A stretch of DNA of 64,000 nucleotides from Hsuehochloa calcarea (GCA_036346395.1 CM070606.1:14494915-14558914), one strand, 5' to 3'. Positions 1-11,560 are shown, numbered from the stretch's first letter. Numbers and translations are program-made. Notes: a model not told the origin generated them from the letters alone.

Positions 1-868
1 TGTCATGGTGGAGTTTTGCAAATATCTTTGAAAAATAAAAATGAAAAAAGGGTTTGGACTTGGGCGGAATGGATAGCTGGTGGGTGCAGGTTCATGCACG
101 GGCTCAATCTGGGTAGGATTGAGACCTATGGGTTATTTTGGATGTCGCCCAAGTCAGTTAAGGATCGGTCTTCAAGCTGCACCTTGCTAAGTCACATCGT
201 ACTTCCACATGTTTCGAATGGGAGGGACCTGGCTAACTAATTTGCAATGTTTAACCATGGTTGCGCCATGTTGATGTGTGTGTCAGGATGACCTACTTTT
301 ATATATTCCCACATAGCGCAAGAGGGGGCTTGAATCCATCAGGTGGTTAGCCTAATGGAAGTGAAACCTTAGCGAGGCGGGACTACAATGGGATGGCGCA
401 TTGTAAAGGCATTCACACGTGCTCTAGACTGCTTACCTAAGGTAGTGAGAGGTGGTATCGACGGATGCCAAAGAAACTAGAGAATTCATGTCTTGTGGGT
501 AAAGTTGTACCACCTCTGCAGAGTGTAAAACTATTCGAATAGCCATGTCCACAATCATGGACATGCTGAGCAAAGCCACTCAAAATTAGACTTTGATTTT
601 GTTTTCAAAAGACTTTATCAAATGGTTTTGGATCTATACCCAAATGGGAAATTGGGCAGGAAGCCATGTGATAGGAGGGTATCCATCACCATATTTCATA
701 TGGAGGTTATCCTACTATAAAACATGAGAATTTATAAAATAAATTTTAGTTACAAAATAACTGCTCTGGAACTTAGTACAAATATTTAAAGAAAACATTG
801 CTTTATACAAAATCAACCAATAAGCCTTCCTTTCATGTATGCATTAACTATGTTATTGGGTGTAACTT
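1..868 (+). mobile_element. 3' part of a long gypsy-type LTR (relic, truncated at the window edge)
   Basis: No coding content. The stretch carries the LTR signature seen elsewhere in the window: the string around 497-562 includes the palindrome CTATTCGAATAG at 531-542 followed by GCCATGTCCAC. It is the same block found in the long LTRs at 49921, 57012 and 60903 (plus strand) and 26809 and 35648 (minus strand). About 240 bases later comes a run resembling the tail of those LTRs (lack of motif, then AT-rich DNA). No TG...CA border, primer-binding site or GAGTAC hairpin is visible, so the LTR end is probably deleted near 860. The assignment to a gypsy LTR rests on the shared motif only. Confidence 0.55.
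531..562 (+). other. Conserved LTR palindrome motif
   Basis: CTATTCGAATAG (531-542) followed by GCCATGTCCACAATCATGGA. The second part is itself a dyad (TCCA...TGGA). No partner hairpin is found downstream in this relic. Confidence 0.7.
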
Positions 869-1554
869 GTGAGCACGAAAGTTGTAACTTGTGCAATTTA
901 TGGATGTTACCATATCTATTTATTATGTGAACTAGCTACTGATCATGGGACTAGTACAGAAAAGCATAGAGGATTTGGGGGTATTACTCCCGGGTCCGAC
1001 ACAAACTCACCGGAAAGGAGAGAACACAACAACTTGGAACAGGCTTGTGTGTCGGAGAGAAAGCAGACAACGACACTGCAATGAAGTTGTAGAAGTAAAA
1101 GGACATGTGTGTTGAGCAAACTAGTTCACCAGAGTGACAATGGCACACTAGCGTGCTCTCCAGAGTTGAGCAAGACAATGTCGTTCCTAGAAATCCAAGA
1201 CCTCAAGCTCCAGTTCTTAGAAGCGGATGCTGTAAATGGCGAGCAAGGTGAGATGAAATGCATGACTCGACTGACTGAAACAGGAAGGATAAGAACATGA
1301 GTGAGCAAAATTTCTCACGGGCATGACACGACAAAACAGACAGAGAAGCACAAGCTCTCTCTCTCTCTCTTCCATTCATGACAAGAGAAGGCGACAAAAG
1401 GTAGTGATGAGGCAGCTACGGTGACAGGACAGGGTGGGGCGGAGGCAAGAACATGCTAGGCAAGGCGAAATGGTGGGCATCGCGGTCGTAAACCGTGGGC
1501 AAATGCACGAGATCACCACAATGTGTGTGCGGTTGGGAGGAAGGTTAAAGACGG
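869..1554. other. Unassigned sequence without a recognisable gene
   Basis: Only short frames (at most about 70 codons) occur on either strand and none resembles a known domain. A short CT repeat lies near 1355-1370. The block ends exactly where the TRIM element begins. I see nothing else in it. Confidence 0.5.
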
Positions 1555-2252
1555 TGTAATACCACAGCTTGTTCATAGTGTGGTCCATGTGGACTTATGA
1601 TGGTGGTATTAGTTTAACATTGCTTGTTTAAAGTCAATTGTAGTAGCATATAATACATGTTAGGTTGAAATGTAGCACCTCCGGGTTAACCCTTTAACAC
1701 GAAGTGAGAACAAAAGTGTAAGTAGAGTGCTATGTGAGCCCGGGTCCGTCCCACTAGGGGCTGGGCATCGAGTGAATTTTGGGCCAGGTTGTTACAGATG
1801 GTATTAGAGCATCAACCTTCGTTGCATAGGCACTTGTGGGACAGGGGTGCGGGCATATGGCGCATGCCGCATGTAGGTCTGGAGTGGACACACGGTATGG
1901 CATATGTGCTGGTACAGAATGCACGGATGTGTACCGAAGGGTGGTTCTGGGCATTTGTTGCTTATGTGGTATGCTGCTAAGAGCGCCCGCCCTTAAGGAG
2001 GGGTTAATCTAATACCCCGGGGCATTCGTAGTGCGGCCCATGTGGACTTGTGATGGTGGGATTAGTTTCACATTGGAAGTCTAATTTGAGTTGTAGTACC
2101 ACATAATGCATGTTCGGTCAGAATGTAGCACCCCTAGGTTAACCCTTTTACACGAAGCGAGGACAAAAGTGTATGTAGGGTACTATGTGAGCATGCCCCC
2201 CCCCCCCCGCAGTTGGCTAGGCAAAGAGAGAATTTTGTGCCAGTTTGTTACA
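1555..2252 (+). mobile_element. TRIM element, copy 1 (complete, about 698 bp)
   Basis: A terminal-repeat retrotransposon in miniature: two direct terminal repeats (1555-1796 and 2008-2252) flank a 211-bp non-coding centre. The first repeat starts TGTAATACC and ends TTGTTACA. It is followed two bases later by TGGTATTAGAGC (1799-1810), a primer-binding site of the initiator-tRNA-Met type with one change. Just before the second repeat lies a purine-rich tract (TTAAGGAGGGG, 1993-2003). The flanks GACGG (left) and GACAC (right) may be a decayed 5-bp target duplication; the second genomic copy reads AACGC there. The second repeat has lost its TG start (TC) and carries a 13-base C run at 2196-2208. 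Identity is supported by the intact copy at 22202-22910. It encodes nothing and must have moved with proteins from another element. Confidence 0.85.
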
Positions 2253-3658
2253 GACACATCCTACGGTTGGGCCTGAGAGTCCACCGGTCAGCAACGTGGT
2301 GAGTCGAGGACGATGGACATAGCGCGTCTCCATGCTGGCGCACACAACCACGTGTACAAAGGGAGCAACACGAGGTGGAAGAAGACTCCGGACAGGTGGA
2401 GCCTGGGTCACTGGCCAGTGATAGCCAAGGAAGGCAACAGAAAGAAGGCGCATTCAGCAGAAAGACACTTTCACGCGAAGGAAACGAAAAGGAGAATGCA
2501 GCTGCGGAGGGGACAGTGCATGGGTTGTTGCTAGGCTGACAGTAACAGGCTGAGCCAAGCATGGGTAAAATGGTCAGTGGTCGGTTAAAAATTTTAAATC
2601 GTTATCACATTGATTTAATGCCAGAAATCACATTTTGCGCTCAGAAAATTATGAAACTTGGCTCAAAAAATTTGATTTTTTGGAGAAGCTCCTTAGATTA
2701 CATATAACCAGAATAAAGTTTTTCCAAGTTTTTATAAAGTGTTAATTAATTTCAAAAATGCATTTTCAACAGAGGAAAATTAGGAAAAAACTTTAACTAA
2801 AGCAGCAAATTTTGCAAAAATCTCAAAAAAAAGAAGAAACGAGATTTTGAACATAAATATATGGTACTTTGAAAATTTGGGATGACCGAGATTGCATGGA
2901 ATTGATTTTTATTCTTTGGCTAGTGTATGAAGTAAGATTGTTTGGACATTGGCTCATTGTTTACAGCCCTGGGATCAAGCAAAAATACTTCATATTGTTA
3001 ACGTACAAAATATATTGTATATCTTTAGTCGAGTCTGTTGAGAAACCGGGTCTAGGACCGGAGAGTTCTAGCCCAGGTGGGCTCCTCATCCATCCAGTTA
3101 CCTATATAAAGGAGGGGGGACCCTCAACATTGAATACTATTTGGAGAAGAGCAATAAAGAGAATCTCGAAGTCCCCTCATAGCTCTGTGTTCAATCTATT
3201 ATTCTGTTATTGTGTTCTTGCATTGTTCTTACAATTCTGAATTTGTCTATGAGGTAATCGCTCGGACTGGACTCGCCAGCGACGGTTCCTCAACAGAGTC
3301 TATCTAGAAGTTTGTTGTACATTATATAAGGTTGGTTTTGCTTTGGTTAACGGTTGTATTCTGTTGTGTAATCCCGCTGTTTTGAGTTGTACACTATTCA
3401 CCATCTTGCAATGCAATACAACACAGCTAGCGCCCATCAATTAAGGTGTCTGCGCATTCGCCACCTTCTCTTCCAGTATTACTTCTTTGAGACAAATAAT
3501 TTTTGTGTTTTCTTGACATTAAATAATGGAGGTTTGTATATAGTTTAGTGGCTGAGCTGGTGATCATAGGGAAACACCCATGGTGGAGATGGAGAAGTTT
3601 GTTACTATATTGAAATATCCACTTTGTTTAAGATATTTTTAATAAAAAAGAGTCTTAA
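2253..3658 (+). repeat. Duplicated TRIM flank, copy 1
   Basis: This stretch is repeated at 16055-17153 in the same orientation at roughly 85-90 percent identity by eye. The duplication includes the neighbouring TRIM. The differences are the 260-bp solo LTR at 3036-3295, present only here, and about 70 extra bases near 3440-3525. The last matching bases are AGAGTCTTAA, after which the gypsy LTR at 3659 begins. No convincing gene is visible; open frames are short and not shared between the copies. Confidence 0.75.
3036..3295 (+). mobile_element. Solo LTR of a small LTR element (260 bp)
   Basis: The segment starts TGTTGAG and ends CTCAACA, a perfect 7-bp terminal inverted repeat with TG...CA borders. 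It is flanked by GAGTC on both sides (3031-3035 and 3296-3300), a perfect 5-bp target duplication. The allelic-like second copy of the flank has a single GAGTC at 16840-16844 and no insert, so the empty site is directly visible. Inside are a TATA box (CTATATAAAGG, about 3101-3111) and an AATAAA at about 3154, consistent with an LTR promoter and polyadenylation signal read on the plus strand. No primer-binding site or second LTR is present, so this is a solo LTR left by LTR-LTR recombination. Confidence 0.88.
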
Positions 3659-3981
3659 TGTCACATCCAAGATTTTAATAAATGGAATTATTATGCATCT
3701 CATGAGCATACATGGCATTCTTGAAATACTTGTGCAAAATATTGCATTTGAAAAACTTCAAATCAAAGTTCAACATAAAGAACAAATATGAAGCCCTGAA
3801 ATAAAAAGAAGATAAATGCTTATAAATTTCTCTGGAAAATAATCGATTTAAATACTATAATATTTATCTTGAATAAGTATAAGAATTTATTTGCTATATT
3901 TTGTAGCTCCGTCAAAGTAAAATCAATAGATTTCAAACCCATTCAAACCAGTACTGTTCCTCGGGTTTGGACTGGTCCTTG

Positions 3982-4960
3982 TGAAGAACACTAAGGTTTG
4001 ATTTGTTGGCCCGATATTTCGATGAGAACGATAAGTCCGGTAGGCGTCGCTCAACTCTGACGATCTCGGCTACGAACACGCAAGGCTCGAAACCACGCAA
4101 TCGCTAAACTGATTGACAAGTCGTTATCAACCGTGCACGAATACCCGGTTGACCTGACCACGAAGGTCGATTCCTGCATACACCGAAGAAGCACGCAAGA
4201 ACAAGATAAAGCAATCTAAAATTACAAATAAAGATTGAAATATTGAAATAGGGATTTTGAAAGCGGTATTATGGTTGGTCTAGTCGACACAAGCCAATAC
4301 ACGAAGTTGCAACAAGGCTAACTTTTAACTAAATAAAATCCAAGAAAACTAGAGGGGGTGCGAACTCCTTAAATAGGGAACAAGGAGCCACAAAACTAAA
4401 TGAACCAGCGGGGTGATACTAAAGGCTGCGGGTGACTGTTCATGTGAACAGTAACCACACCCCTGGGTGGGCCGCCGGCAGATGGGCCAAGTTCAGTATG
4501 ATTACAAAGCCCAGGTTGGCCCAAACAAGTGATATAACGTCTTCTTTTGATGATTGCGATCAGTCCAGAAGGAATTTGGAGGTCAGACTGGATCCTTTGG
4601 AAAGGTCTCGGAATAATCTTTCCAACAAGTACAAGATTACCCGAATCGGATTCTGTTTGCAAAAGTTACACCTATTTTAAGTTGGTGCTGTGAGGCTGAT
4701 TCCGAACTGATCTGACCAAAATGTATGCAGCTTGAATTCCTACTTGGCACATGTAGTAGCACCATGGCATGTACACATAGTACCATAGCATGTAGACGTA
4801 GCACCATGGTATGTAGACGTAGCTCGATCCAATTGGGTAATATGGTATTGCATTAGCGGAAAGTCCAATTGGAGAAGATGTTGGTGAAGTAAAGGAAGTA
4901 GAGGATGCAGTGCAGCAGGTTGAAGCAGTGATTGTATCCTTAGGGTCGATGTCCTCATCA
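3982..4960 (-). repeat. 3' LTR of the CRM-like element
   Basis: On the minus strand it starts TGATGAGGACATC and ends TTAGTGTTCTTCA. A TATA-like box (CTATTTAAGG on the minus strand) lies at about 4367-4376. The same LTR is present at 10582-11560, and an older fragment of it at 20311-20602. Confidence 0.9.
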
Positions 4961-5064
4961 TCCTCCCTTTCTTGAATTTGAGTCGTCCTCGACTCATTCG
5001 TTTTCCCCAAGTTATCACTCTCCTGCAAAAGATTAGTAGCAACAGGAGGCAATGAAACATGCAC
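4672..5064 (-). pseudogene. C-terminal tail of a gypsy polyprotein running into the 3' LTR
   Basis: This 130-codon minus-strand frame begins in the internal region and continues about 290 bases into the LTR. Near residues 24-38 is the acidic block TTQIQEREDDED, which resembles the C-terminal end of several grass gypsy polyproteins. Past that point the frame is Thr/Ser/Tyr-rich and is encoded by LTR sequence. Overlap of pol with the 3' LTR is known for the CRM clade. It lies directly after the protease-region fragment with no reverse transcriptase or integrase in between, so the element carries a large internal deletion. It is unlikely to be translated as an independent protein. Confidence 0.55.
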
Positions 5065-5079
5065 TTCTTCTAATGGACA

Positions 5080-5649
5080 CTAAGATTCTTTGCAAATCAT
5101 AGTATGACATTCAGATTCATGCTTTTCCATATCCATGCAATTATATTTTGTAGCTAACATAACATGAGCTTTTAGTTTAATTTCACTTGGAGCTATAATC
5201 TTATGATCATCTTTTGTGTTCTCCGTACTTGTTCTCTCATATCTTTCTAATTCATCCTGTAATATGGCAGCAGGAGACATTGAAAGTAAAGTAATTTTTC
5301 TTCCTTTATATGTGAAAGTATGATGATTAGATCTACCATGATGTTCAGTATATTTATCATATTGCCAAGGTCTACCTAATAATAATGAGCATGCTTGCAT
5401 AGGTACGACATCGCAATCAACATAGTCATGATATGATCCAATTGAAAAATCTACGCGCACAAGTTTAGTCACCTTCAACTTACCACAAGAATTCAGCCAT
5501 TGAGTGTAGTAAGGATGTGGGTGTTGTGTTATGGTCTAGCCAAGCTTCCCGACCATGTCTATGCTAGCAAGGTTGTTGCAACTTCCTCCATCAATGATGA
5601 CTCTACATGCTCGTTCCTTGATAACGAACTTGGATTGAAACAGAATATG
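5080..5649 (-). pseudogene. Gypsy retropepsin (protease) region, interrupted
   Basis: Read on the minus strand from 5649 down. The part nearest the insertion encodes FVIKERACRVIIDGGSCNN, an aspartic protease active site in the DGGS form typical of one group of plant gypsy elements. The next frame (5478-5080, 132 aa) contains GSYHDYVDCDVVPMQ and LLGRPWQYD, the conserved region after the active site, and then diverged sequence. A frame break lies near 5480-5535. The upstream half of the same reading frame lies beyond the 2-kb insertion, at 7635 and above. Protease would mature the Gag polyprotein inside virus-like particles; this copy cannot do so intact. Confidence 0.8.
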
Positions 5650-7624
5650 TTGGACCGAAAAGACGACTAGAGGGGGGGTGAATAGGAGCACACTCACTTT
5701 TTCAACCAAGATCAAATTCAATCCAAATCTTACTCTAATAGCTATGAAAGCTATGAAGATCAATATACCAGTACAGCGGAAGACTAGTATTGAATCCAAT
5801 CTAAACCCCGAAACAAAACAACCGAAATCAACACGGGCTAAAATTCTAAGTGTTGGGCGGTCCGACCTCTGTGTTAATGGCGGTCGGACCGGTGCCTTAA
5901 GCGATCGGACAGTCACGAGGCGGTCGACCTCGATCGATGAACAAGATAAAAGCGGCCTGAAAAATGAAGTTGCAAATAGATGTAACTTTTGATCTACAAC
6001 TCCAAACTTGATGAAACTTGGAACACACCTTCTATAGGATGTCAGGAACCTATTCCAATTGAAGATCATGAAGATCCATGGAAAAGTTACGACCTTTTTC
6101 AGTTTGAGAGGAGGATGGTTCAAAACCGAGTCAAAACGAAAACTAGATCCAAAAACTTGCTCGTAGGTGATTGATGATCAAGATGATCCTAGATGTGTTC
6201 CCACATATTACAGCAAGCTAGATCATGTAAAGAAATCAATCAAAAACATGCGAATCAAAGAAAGACTCAAAATCACCAAATAGAGAGAAGAAAGGCAAAG
6301 AGACACATCTTTGAGCAAACTTTCCTTGGATTGATTTGATAGTGTTTTGGTTTACAGCCACTCCATCAATGGAGGACAAAGCTCAATCCAAGAGCACGAA
6401 ATCAACTCAAAACTCTCTAGAACCCTAACCTCCACTAATCCTCTCCCTAAGCCAAACTAGGGTTTCAACAATAATGAAAGGGTTGGAAGGGGTGCAGCCA
6501 CCTCCCTCCTCTATTTATAGTGGAGACTTAGACCTTCTAGAAGTTTTAACTTAAATGGGCTCCCGTTAAGGCCCAACACAAATGGGTCACACACACACGC
6601 ATTTTAAAACGCCGTCTTCAACACCTCTTGACCTAAACCGCTTCTCTTTGCGTCGTCTTGCGCCGCGGGTTGGCAAAAAGTCACCAAGATGGTATTTGGT
6701 AAGATTACCAAAATACCCCTTCTCGGTGCTTCTCCGAAGACCGAGTCCATCTGTGCGAAGCACTTCGCCTGCTCCGCCACGTATAGGTTGATCAACAGCT
6801 CTCTCCATGTCGGCAAGTCTCAACCATCCGGCTCCCACCGAAACCACCATGGCACTTGCACCGACTCCCGCGCCGCTTGATCAAACCCGATCGCCGAATC
6901 GCCTGTTCGGTCATCCTTGTCTATTCTGCACCACACTTGAGTTCATTGACCTCACCCGGCATCGTCGATCGTTCTGGACCTCAGCTCTCCAAGCCTAGTC
7001 CCGATCATCCTCGCCGTTGACCGTCGTTGACCACCAAGCAACCTGCACAACAATAGACAAGCAAATCGAATCCAGGAACAAGTTCTTCACAACTTGACCC
7101 ACGTTAGTCAAAACATGCATCATGCAACACATATGCACTGAAACTCATGACTTTGACCTAACCAACGAACAACGCCGCCACAAAGGCCGACGTTCAAGTG
7201 ACAACCGGTCAGACCGGCCCTGAGGGCGGTCGACCGCCACTCTGAGGCGGTCGAGGCCGGCCAATGGGACTTAGCCAAATTTGGCCCCTCAAATCCCAGA
7301 CCCTACTGGAATTTTATATCTCGAATAACTTTTTACTGGAGACTCCAAAAATCATGAGACCAAGTGCATCGGGATCCCCTCACTTGCCTACACCCTCTAT
7401 TTTTGGCCCAGCCTGTTCTGACCATTTGTAGTTACACCGGTCCGACCGCCGCATATGGCCAGTCCAACCAATTTGGGACGGTCGGACCGCCATGCTATGG
7501 CCGGTCGGACCGCCCCTGTCCAGAAAGCCTGAACTTTGTTAAAAACTCGTGAAACGACAAACCGTTAACGCCATTGCCAATTGTCACATCATCCTAAGAT
7601 CTGGAGCATATCCCCATGATATCC
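5650..7624. mobile_element. Unclassified 1,975-bp insertion with a 10-bp target duplication
   Basis: The decamer ACAGAATATG occurs on both sides (5640-5649 and 7625-7634), and removing the insert plus one copy restores the protease/gag frame. The ends (TTGGACCGAAAAGACG and CATGATATCC) are neither inverted repeats nor TG...CA. A 10-bp duplication would suit a Mutator-like element or a non-LTR retroelement. The left end contains an AGAGGGGGGGTGAATAGG tract. Many copies of a GGTCGGACC/GGTCCGACC palindrome-like motif occur in two clusters (5855-5935 and 7200-7515). The centre (6170-7130) holds short frames only, none recognised. I cannot name the family. Confidence 0.65.
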
Positions 7625-9116
7625 ACAGAATATGACGTTGATTTTGTTCAGCAAGCTCCATTTGGGCACTTAGCACACGCTGGACAACTAAGCTTTGGTA
7701 CATGTCAGAGGCCTCATGGCTTATATGTTCTTCCTTAGTTTCATCACATGCATTTTTAGTTGCAACCAAAACTTGTTCTTCCTCAATATCGCTAGCTGAA
7801 GTGTACTCACCATTGTCCTTAATAAGTAAAGCTCGCTGACTTGGGCAATCACGCATCAAGTGCCCAAATCCTTTGCAACGGTGACATTGTACATCTCTAG
7901 ATCACCCTATCGAAGCAACGGACGAAGTACTTTTTATAGGGACTTGTACCTCTATTGATTTGCTTGCATTAGAGACATGCACAGGAGTGGAAGGGGTAGA
8001 AGGGGGCACACGGCTTGAGGAGGGTGCCACGTGTTGTTGTTGACTTGACCGACCTGCAAAAGATCCTCCAAGATTGCCCCTGGGGCGAGACTGTCGACCC
8101 TGCACTTCTCTTTCAGCTTTGCAAGCAAGATGGAACAAACGAGTGATAGAATTGTATTCTTTATAATCAAGTATGTCCTGAATTTCTCGGTTTAAACCTC
8201 CTAAAAATCTAGCCATCTTAGCATCTTCAGTTTCATCTAAACCACAACGCAATAAACCAGTTTACAATTCTTGATAATAATCCTCTACATAACTACTACC
8301 TTATCTTAAATGTTGTAATTTATTCAGCAAATCACGAGAATAATATGAAGGTACAAGTCTATGTCTCATTGCCCTTTTCAAAGCATTCCATGTTCTAGGT
8401 ATGTCCTGATGAGTACGACCATATTCACTTCACCAAATAGATGCAAAATCAGAAAACTCACTAGTAGCAGCTCTAACTTTCTTATCTTCAAGGAATTCAT
8501 GACAAGTAAATTTTTGTTCTACAGTAAGCTCCCATGTGAGATAAGCACCAGGATCATATTTTCCAGCAAAAGAAGGCATAGTAAATTTAATTTTACCAAA
8601 TGCATTATTATGGTCACGTACTTCACGTTGATTTTGTCCCATACCTTGACGATTATGACGAAGCCGACGATGGTTACGATCATTGTGCATATTGGCTCCA
8701 TCTGTTTCCGTATCAGCAGTGTAATTGTTCATATCTTCTTCTTCCACCTCATCTGCCCAAGAGAGGACCGCAGGTGCTGTGCGGCACGCAGGAGGAGGTG
8801 TGCGGCGAGCAGGAGGTGGTGCGCGGCGCGCAGGAGGGTCCTCCACTCTTGGCTCATGATCATGGGTCCTGTTGTCGGCAAGTGGCTGACGCTCGAGGTG
8901 CGCAACGCGTGTGTGGAGCGCCACGAGATTGTCATTGATCTTATCCAAGGCATCGCGAACACTCTCACCGAGCGAGTGCTCAATGTGCCGCACGAGCTCT
9001 CTCGTGCGAGGTGTGAAAGATCCCTCACCAGTATGCCCCAAAGAGTGGCGGTTATTGTTTACACCATGTGTAGATACATGTGACCCTGTCATTGTTAGTA
9101 GAAAACAAAGAACCAA
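7625..9116 (-). pseudogene. Gypsy gag with zinc knuckle, frame-disrupted
   Basis: Read on the minus strand from 9116. The first frame (228 aa, 9116-8430) has a helical N-terminal part (VRHIEHSLGESVRDALDKIN), a proline-rich linker (PARRAPPPARRTPPPA), an acidic patch and the retroviral-type Gag core start (MPSFAGKYDPGAYLTWE). After a break near 8255-8430 the core continues (AKMARFLGGLNREIQDIL, 8252-7902). A stop near 7900 separates this from a CCHC zinc knuckle (CHRCKGFGHLMRDC, about 7895-7850) and the spacer to protease (7859-7635). Gag would form the particle and bind element RNA. At least two breaks mean this copy is not functional as read. Confidence 0.8.
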
Positions 9117-10567
9117 TCATAGTGTATATGTCCATATTAACTACTAGGTTCTGGAGTTTCACAAGTCAATCACACTCAAGCTTATACCTAGTTCTTACCA
9201 ATGCAGCAAGGAAGTGGTACAACCGGTGGCTGGTTCGTGATACTCTCACTTGTGATCAGCCCAACGATTGCGAGGAACGGCACCTGCTGAGTTAGTAGGA
9301 AGTGGAGCTCGGAAGGCTAGTATGTAGCAAAGGAATAGCAATTATTCAATTCAGCATGTAAAGTTGAAAAGCAGTTCAAAGTACTAGCCACAAGTGCCGA
9401 TCCTAGTCTAATCAAAGTTTAGCTAATCAAAGCCCCACTAAGAGATGTGTATGTACACACACGCAAAGATAAATGTGACTTGATGTAAGCTATGAAAAAC
9501 CTCACAACAAGTGCTAGGAGAGACGCTAACCAACTACTCAAACTTCTTTGTTGAGCACAAGATGGTTCACATGATGTAGAGCACAAAAACGGAATAACGT
9601 GCAACGTAAACAACCCTTTAGTTTAAGCAGAAAATAATAGTTAGTCTCAAGTGATAAAAAAGCAAAGTTTTATATGGCTTATATGTACTTTTTTGAAAGG
9701 TTTCGATGAGATCTACAAGTTTGCAGTTGAGGCGAACCCCAAATTCTGAAGGAAAGACTGAAACAAACGGCAAAAACCGAAACCGAAAACTTATGACGCG
9801 AATTCGGAGCCGAAAATTACCGAGTTTGGGTTCCCTGGAGGGAGACTAGTGCATTAAGTGGAAAGTATGTGTCTCGTTGTTAGATTTCAACGAGTCCAAG
9901 AACGTCCAAATCGGACACTATATGCAAAAGTTATGCCCGTTTTACTGAAGGTCTCTCGGAAACGGAATCGTAGTCGGACTGGAAACCGACTCGGTTTCAA
10001 TCTTTAAATTGTTATATCTTTTGATTCCGTGGGCTAATCTTGCTGAAATTTTTTATGCAAGCTTGTGGCTATATGTAGAAGGGCTCCACCAATTTTCACT
10101 GGTTTTTGGTGTAAGATTGTTCTTTTTTCTACCACGTCTTTTGTTTTGTGTGGCGGCCTCATTCACCTTCTATTATTTTTTCAGCCCTAGGGTTTTCGCG
10201 AGTCACAAAAAAAACAGAAAAGTGTTCTCTCTTTTTTGGGGCAGGTTAGAGGAGTTCTAACCCACAAATTTTATGTTTAGATGTAAAAACTATGAACCCT
10301 AAAACAACGATCAAGTGACGCGAAGGAAAAACACGAGAAGCAATCTAGATAACGACCAACTAGACAATAACTAGAGCTAAAGATCAGCAACTAGACATGA
10401 TAATGCAACTAAAGATTCAACAAGCAAACTGAAAAGAAAAAAATGGAAAGGCTCAAGGGGGCTCGGTATGGATGATAGATGTAATTTTTTTTGGTAATTT
10501 TCTGGACTCTAGGTATGAAAAATGAATCTACTACTAGAAAACAGGAAACTCTCACCGAAGAACTGTA
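9117..10567 (-). other. 5' leader of the CRM-like element
   Basis: Lies between the PBS and the gag start on the minus strand. No frame of interest. Long untranslated leaders are common in plant gypsy elements and usually carry packaging signals, but I see no definite one here. Confidence 0.6.
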
Positions 10568-10579
10568 GCTCTAATACCA
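10568..10579 (-). promoter_or_regulatory. Primer-binding site of the CRM-like element
   Basis: TGGTATTAGAGC on the minus strand, two bases inside the right LTR. It matches the initiator tRNA-Met 3' end except for one C-to-T change. It fixes the element orientation as minus. Confidence 0.85.
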
Positions 10580-10581
10580 CC

Positions 10582-11560
10582 TGATGAACACTAAGGTTTG
10601 ATTTGTTGGCCCGATCTTTCGACGAGAACGATAAGTCCGGTAGGCGTCGCTCAACTTTGACGATCTCGGCTACGAACACGCAAGGCTCGAAACCACGAAA
10701 TCGCTGAACTGATTGACAAGTCGTTATCAACAGTGCACGATTACCCGGTTGACCTGACCACGAAGGTCGATTCCTGCATACACCGAAGAAGCATGCAAGA
10801 ACAAGATAAAGCAATCTAAAATTGCAAATAAAGATTGAAATATTGAAATTGGGATTTCTAAAGAGGTATTATGGTTGGTCTAGTCGATACAAGCCAATAC
10901 ACGAAGTTGCAACAAGGCTATCTTTTAACTAAACAAAATACAAGAAAACTAGAGGGGGTGCGAACTCCTTAAATAGGGAACAAGGAGCCACAAAACTAAA
11001 TGAACCAGCAGGGTGGTACTAAAGGCCATGGGTGACTGTTCATGTAAACAGTAACTACACCCCCGGGTGGGCCGCTGGCAAATGGACCAAGTTCAGTATG
11101 ATTACAAAGCCCAGGTTGGCCCAAACAAGTGATATAATATCTTCTTTTGATGATTGCAATCAATCAAGAAGGAATTTAGTGGTGAGGCTGGATCCGTTGG
11201 AAAGATCTCGGAATAAGCTTTCCATTAAGCCCAAGATTACCCGAATCGGATTCCGTTTGCAAAAGTTACACCTGTTTTAAGTTGGTGCTGTCATGCTGAT
11301 TCCGAACTGATCTGACCAAAATGTATCCAGCTTGAACTCCTGCTTGGCACATGTAGTAGCACCATGGCATGTACACATAGTACCATGGCATGTAGACGTA
11401 GCACCATCTCATGTAGATGTAGCTCGATCCAATTGGGTAATATGGCATTGCATTAGCCGAAAGTCCAATTGGAGAAGATGTTGGTGAAGTGAAGGAAGTA
11501 GAGGATGCAGTGCAGCAGGTTGAAGTAGTGGTTGTATCCTTAGAGTCGATGTCCTCATCA
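10582..11560 (-). repeat. 5' LTR of the CRM-like element
   Basis: Same length (979 bp) as the 3' LTR and nearly the same sequence. A TATA-like CTATTTAAGG on the minus strand lies at about 10967-10976. Followed on the outside by the duplication CCTTG at 11561-11565. Confidence 0.9.

Larger units (their letters stand above)
3982..11560 (-). mobile_element. Non-autonomous gypsy element, CRM-like, complete with both LTRs
   Basis: A 7,579-bp insertion. LTRs at 3982-4960 and 10582-11560 are both 979 bp and highly similar. The target duplication CCTTG is perfect (3977-3981 and 11561-11565). The PBS (10568-10579) beside the right LTR and a purine tract (AAGAAAGGGAGGA on the minus strand, about 4963-4977) beside the left LTR both give minus-strand transcription. 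The internal region encodes gag, a zinc knuckle and protease, then jumps directly to the acidic C-terminal end of the polyprotein. Reverse transcriptase, RNase H and integrase are missing. Equal LTR length and a clean duplication suggest a fairly recent insertion. The clade is inferred: the minus-strand LTR start TGATGAGGACATC and a frame running from pol into the 3' LTR are features I associate with centromeric (CRM/CRR) gypsy elements. Confidence 0.9.

Noticed and set aside
5650..7624. Mutator-like element
   Set aside because: The 10-bp duplication fits, but there are no terminal inverted repeats, so the class is left open.
8361..9083. 240-codon plus-strand frame opposite the CRM-like gag
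   Set aside because: Shadow of the minus-strand gag, which has recognisable Gag motifs; the plus-strand protein has none.
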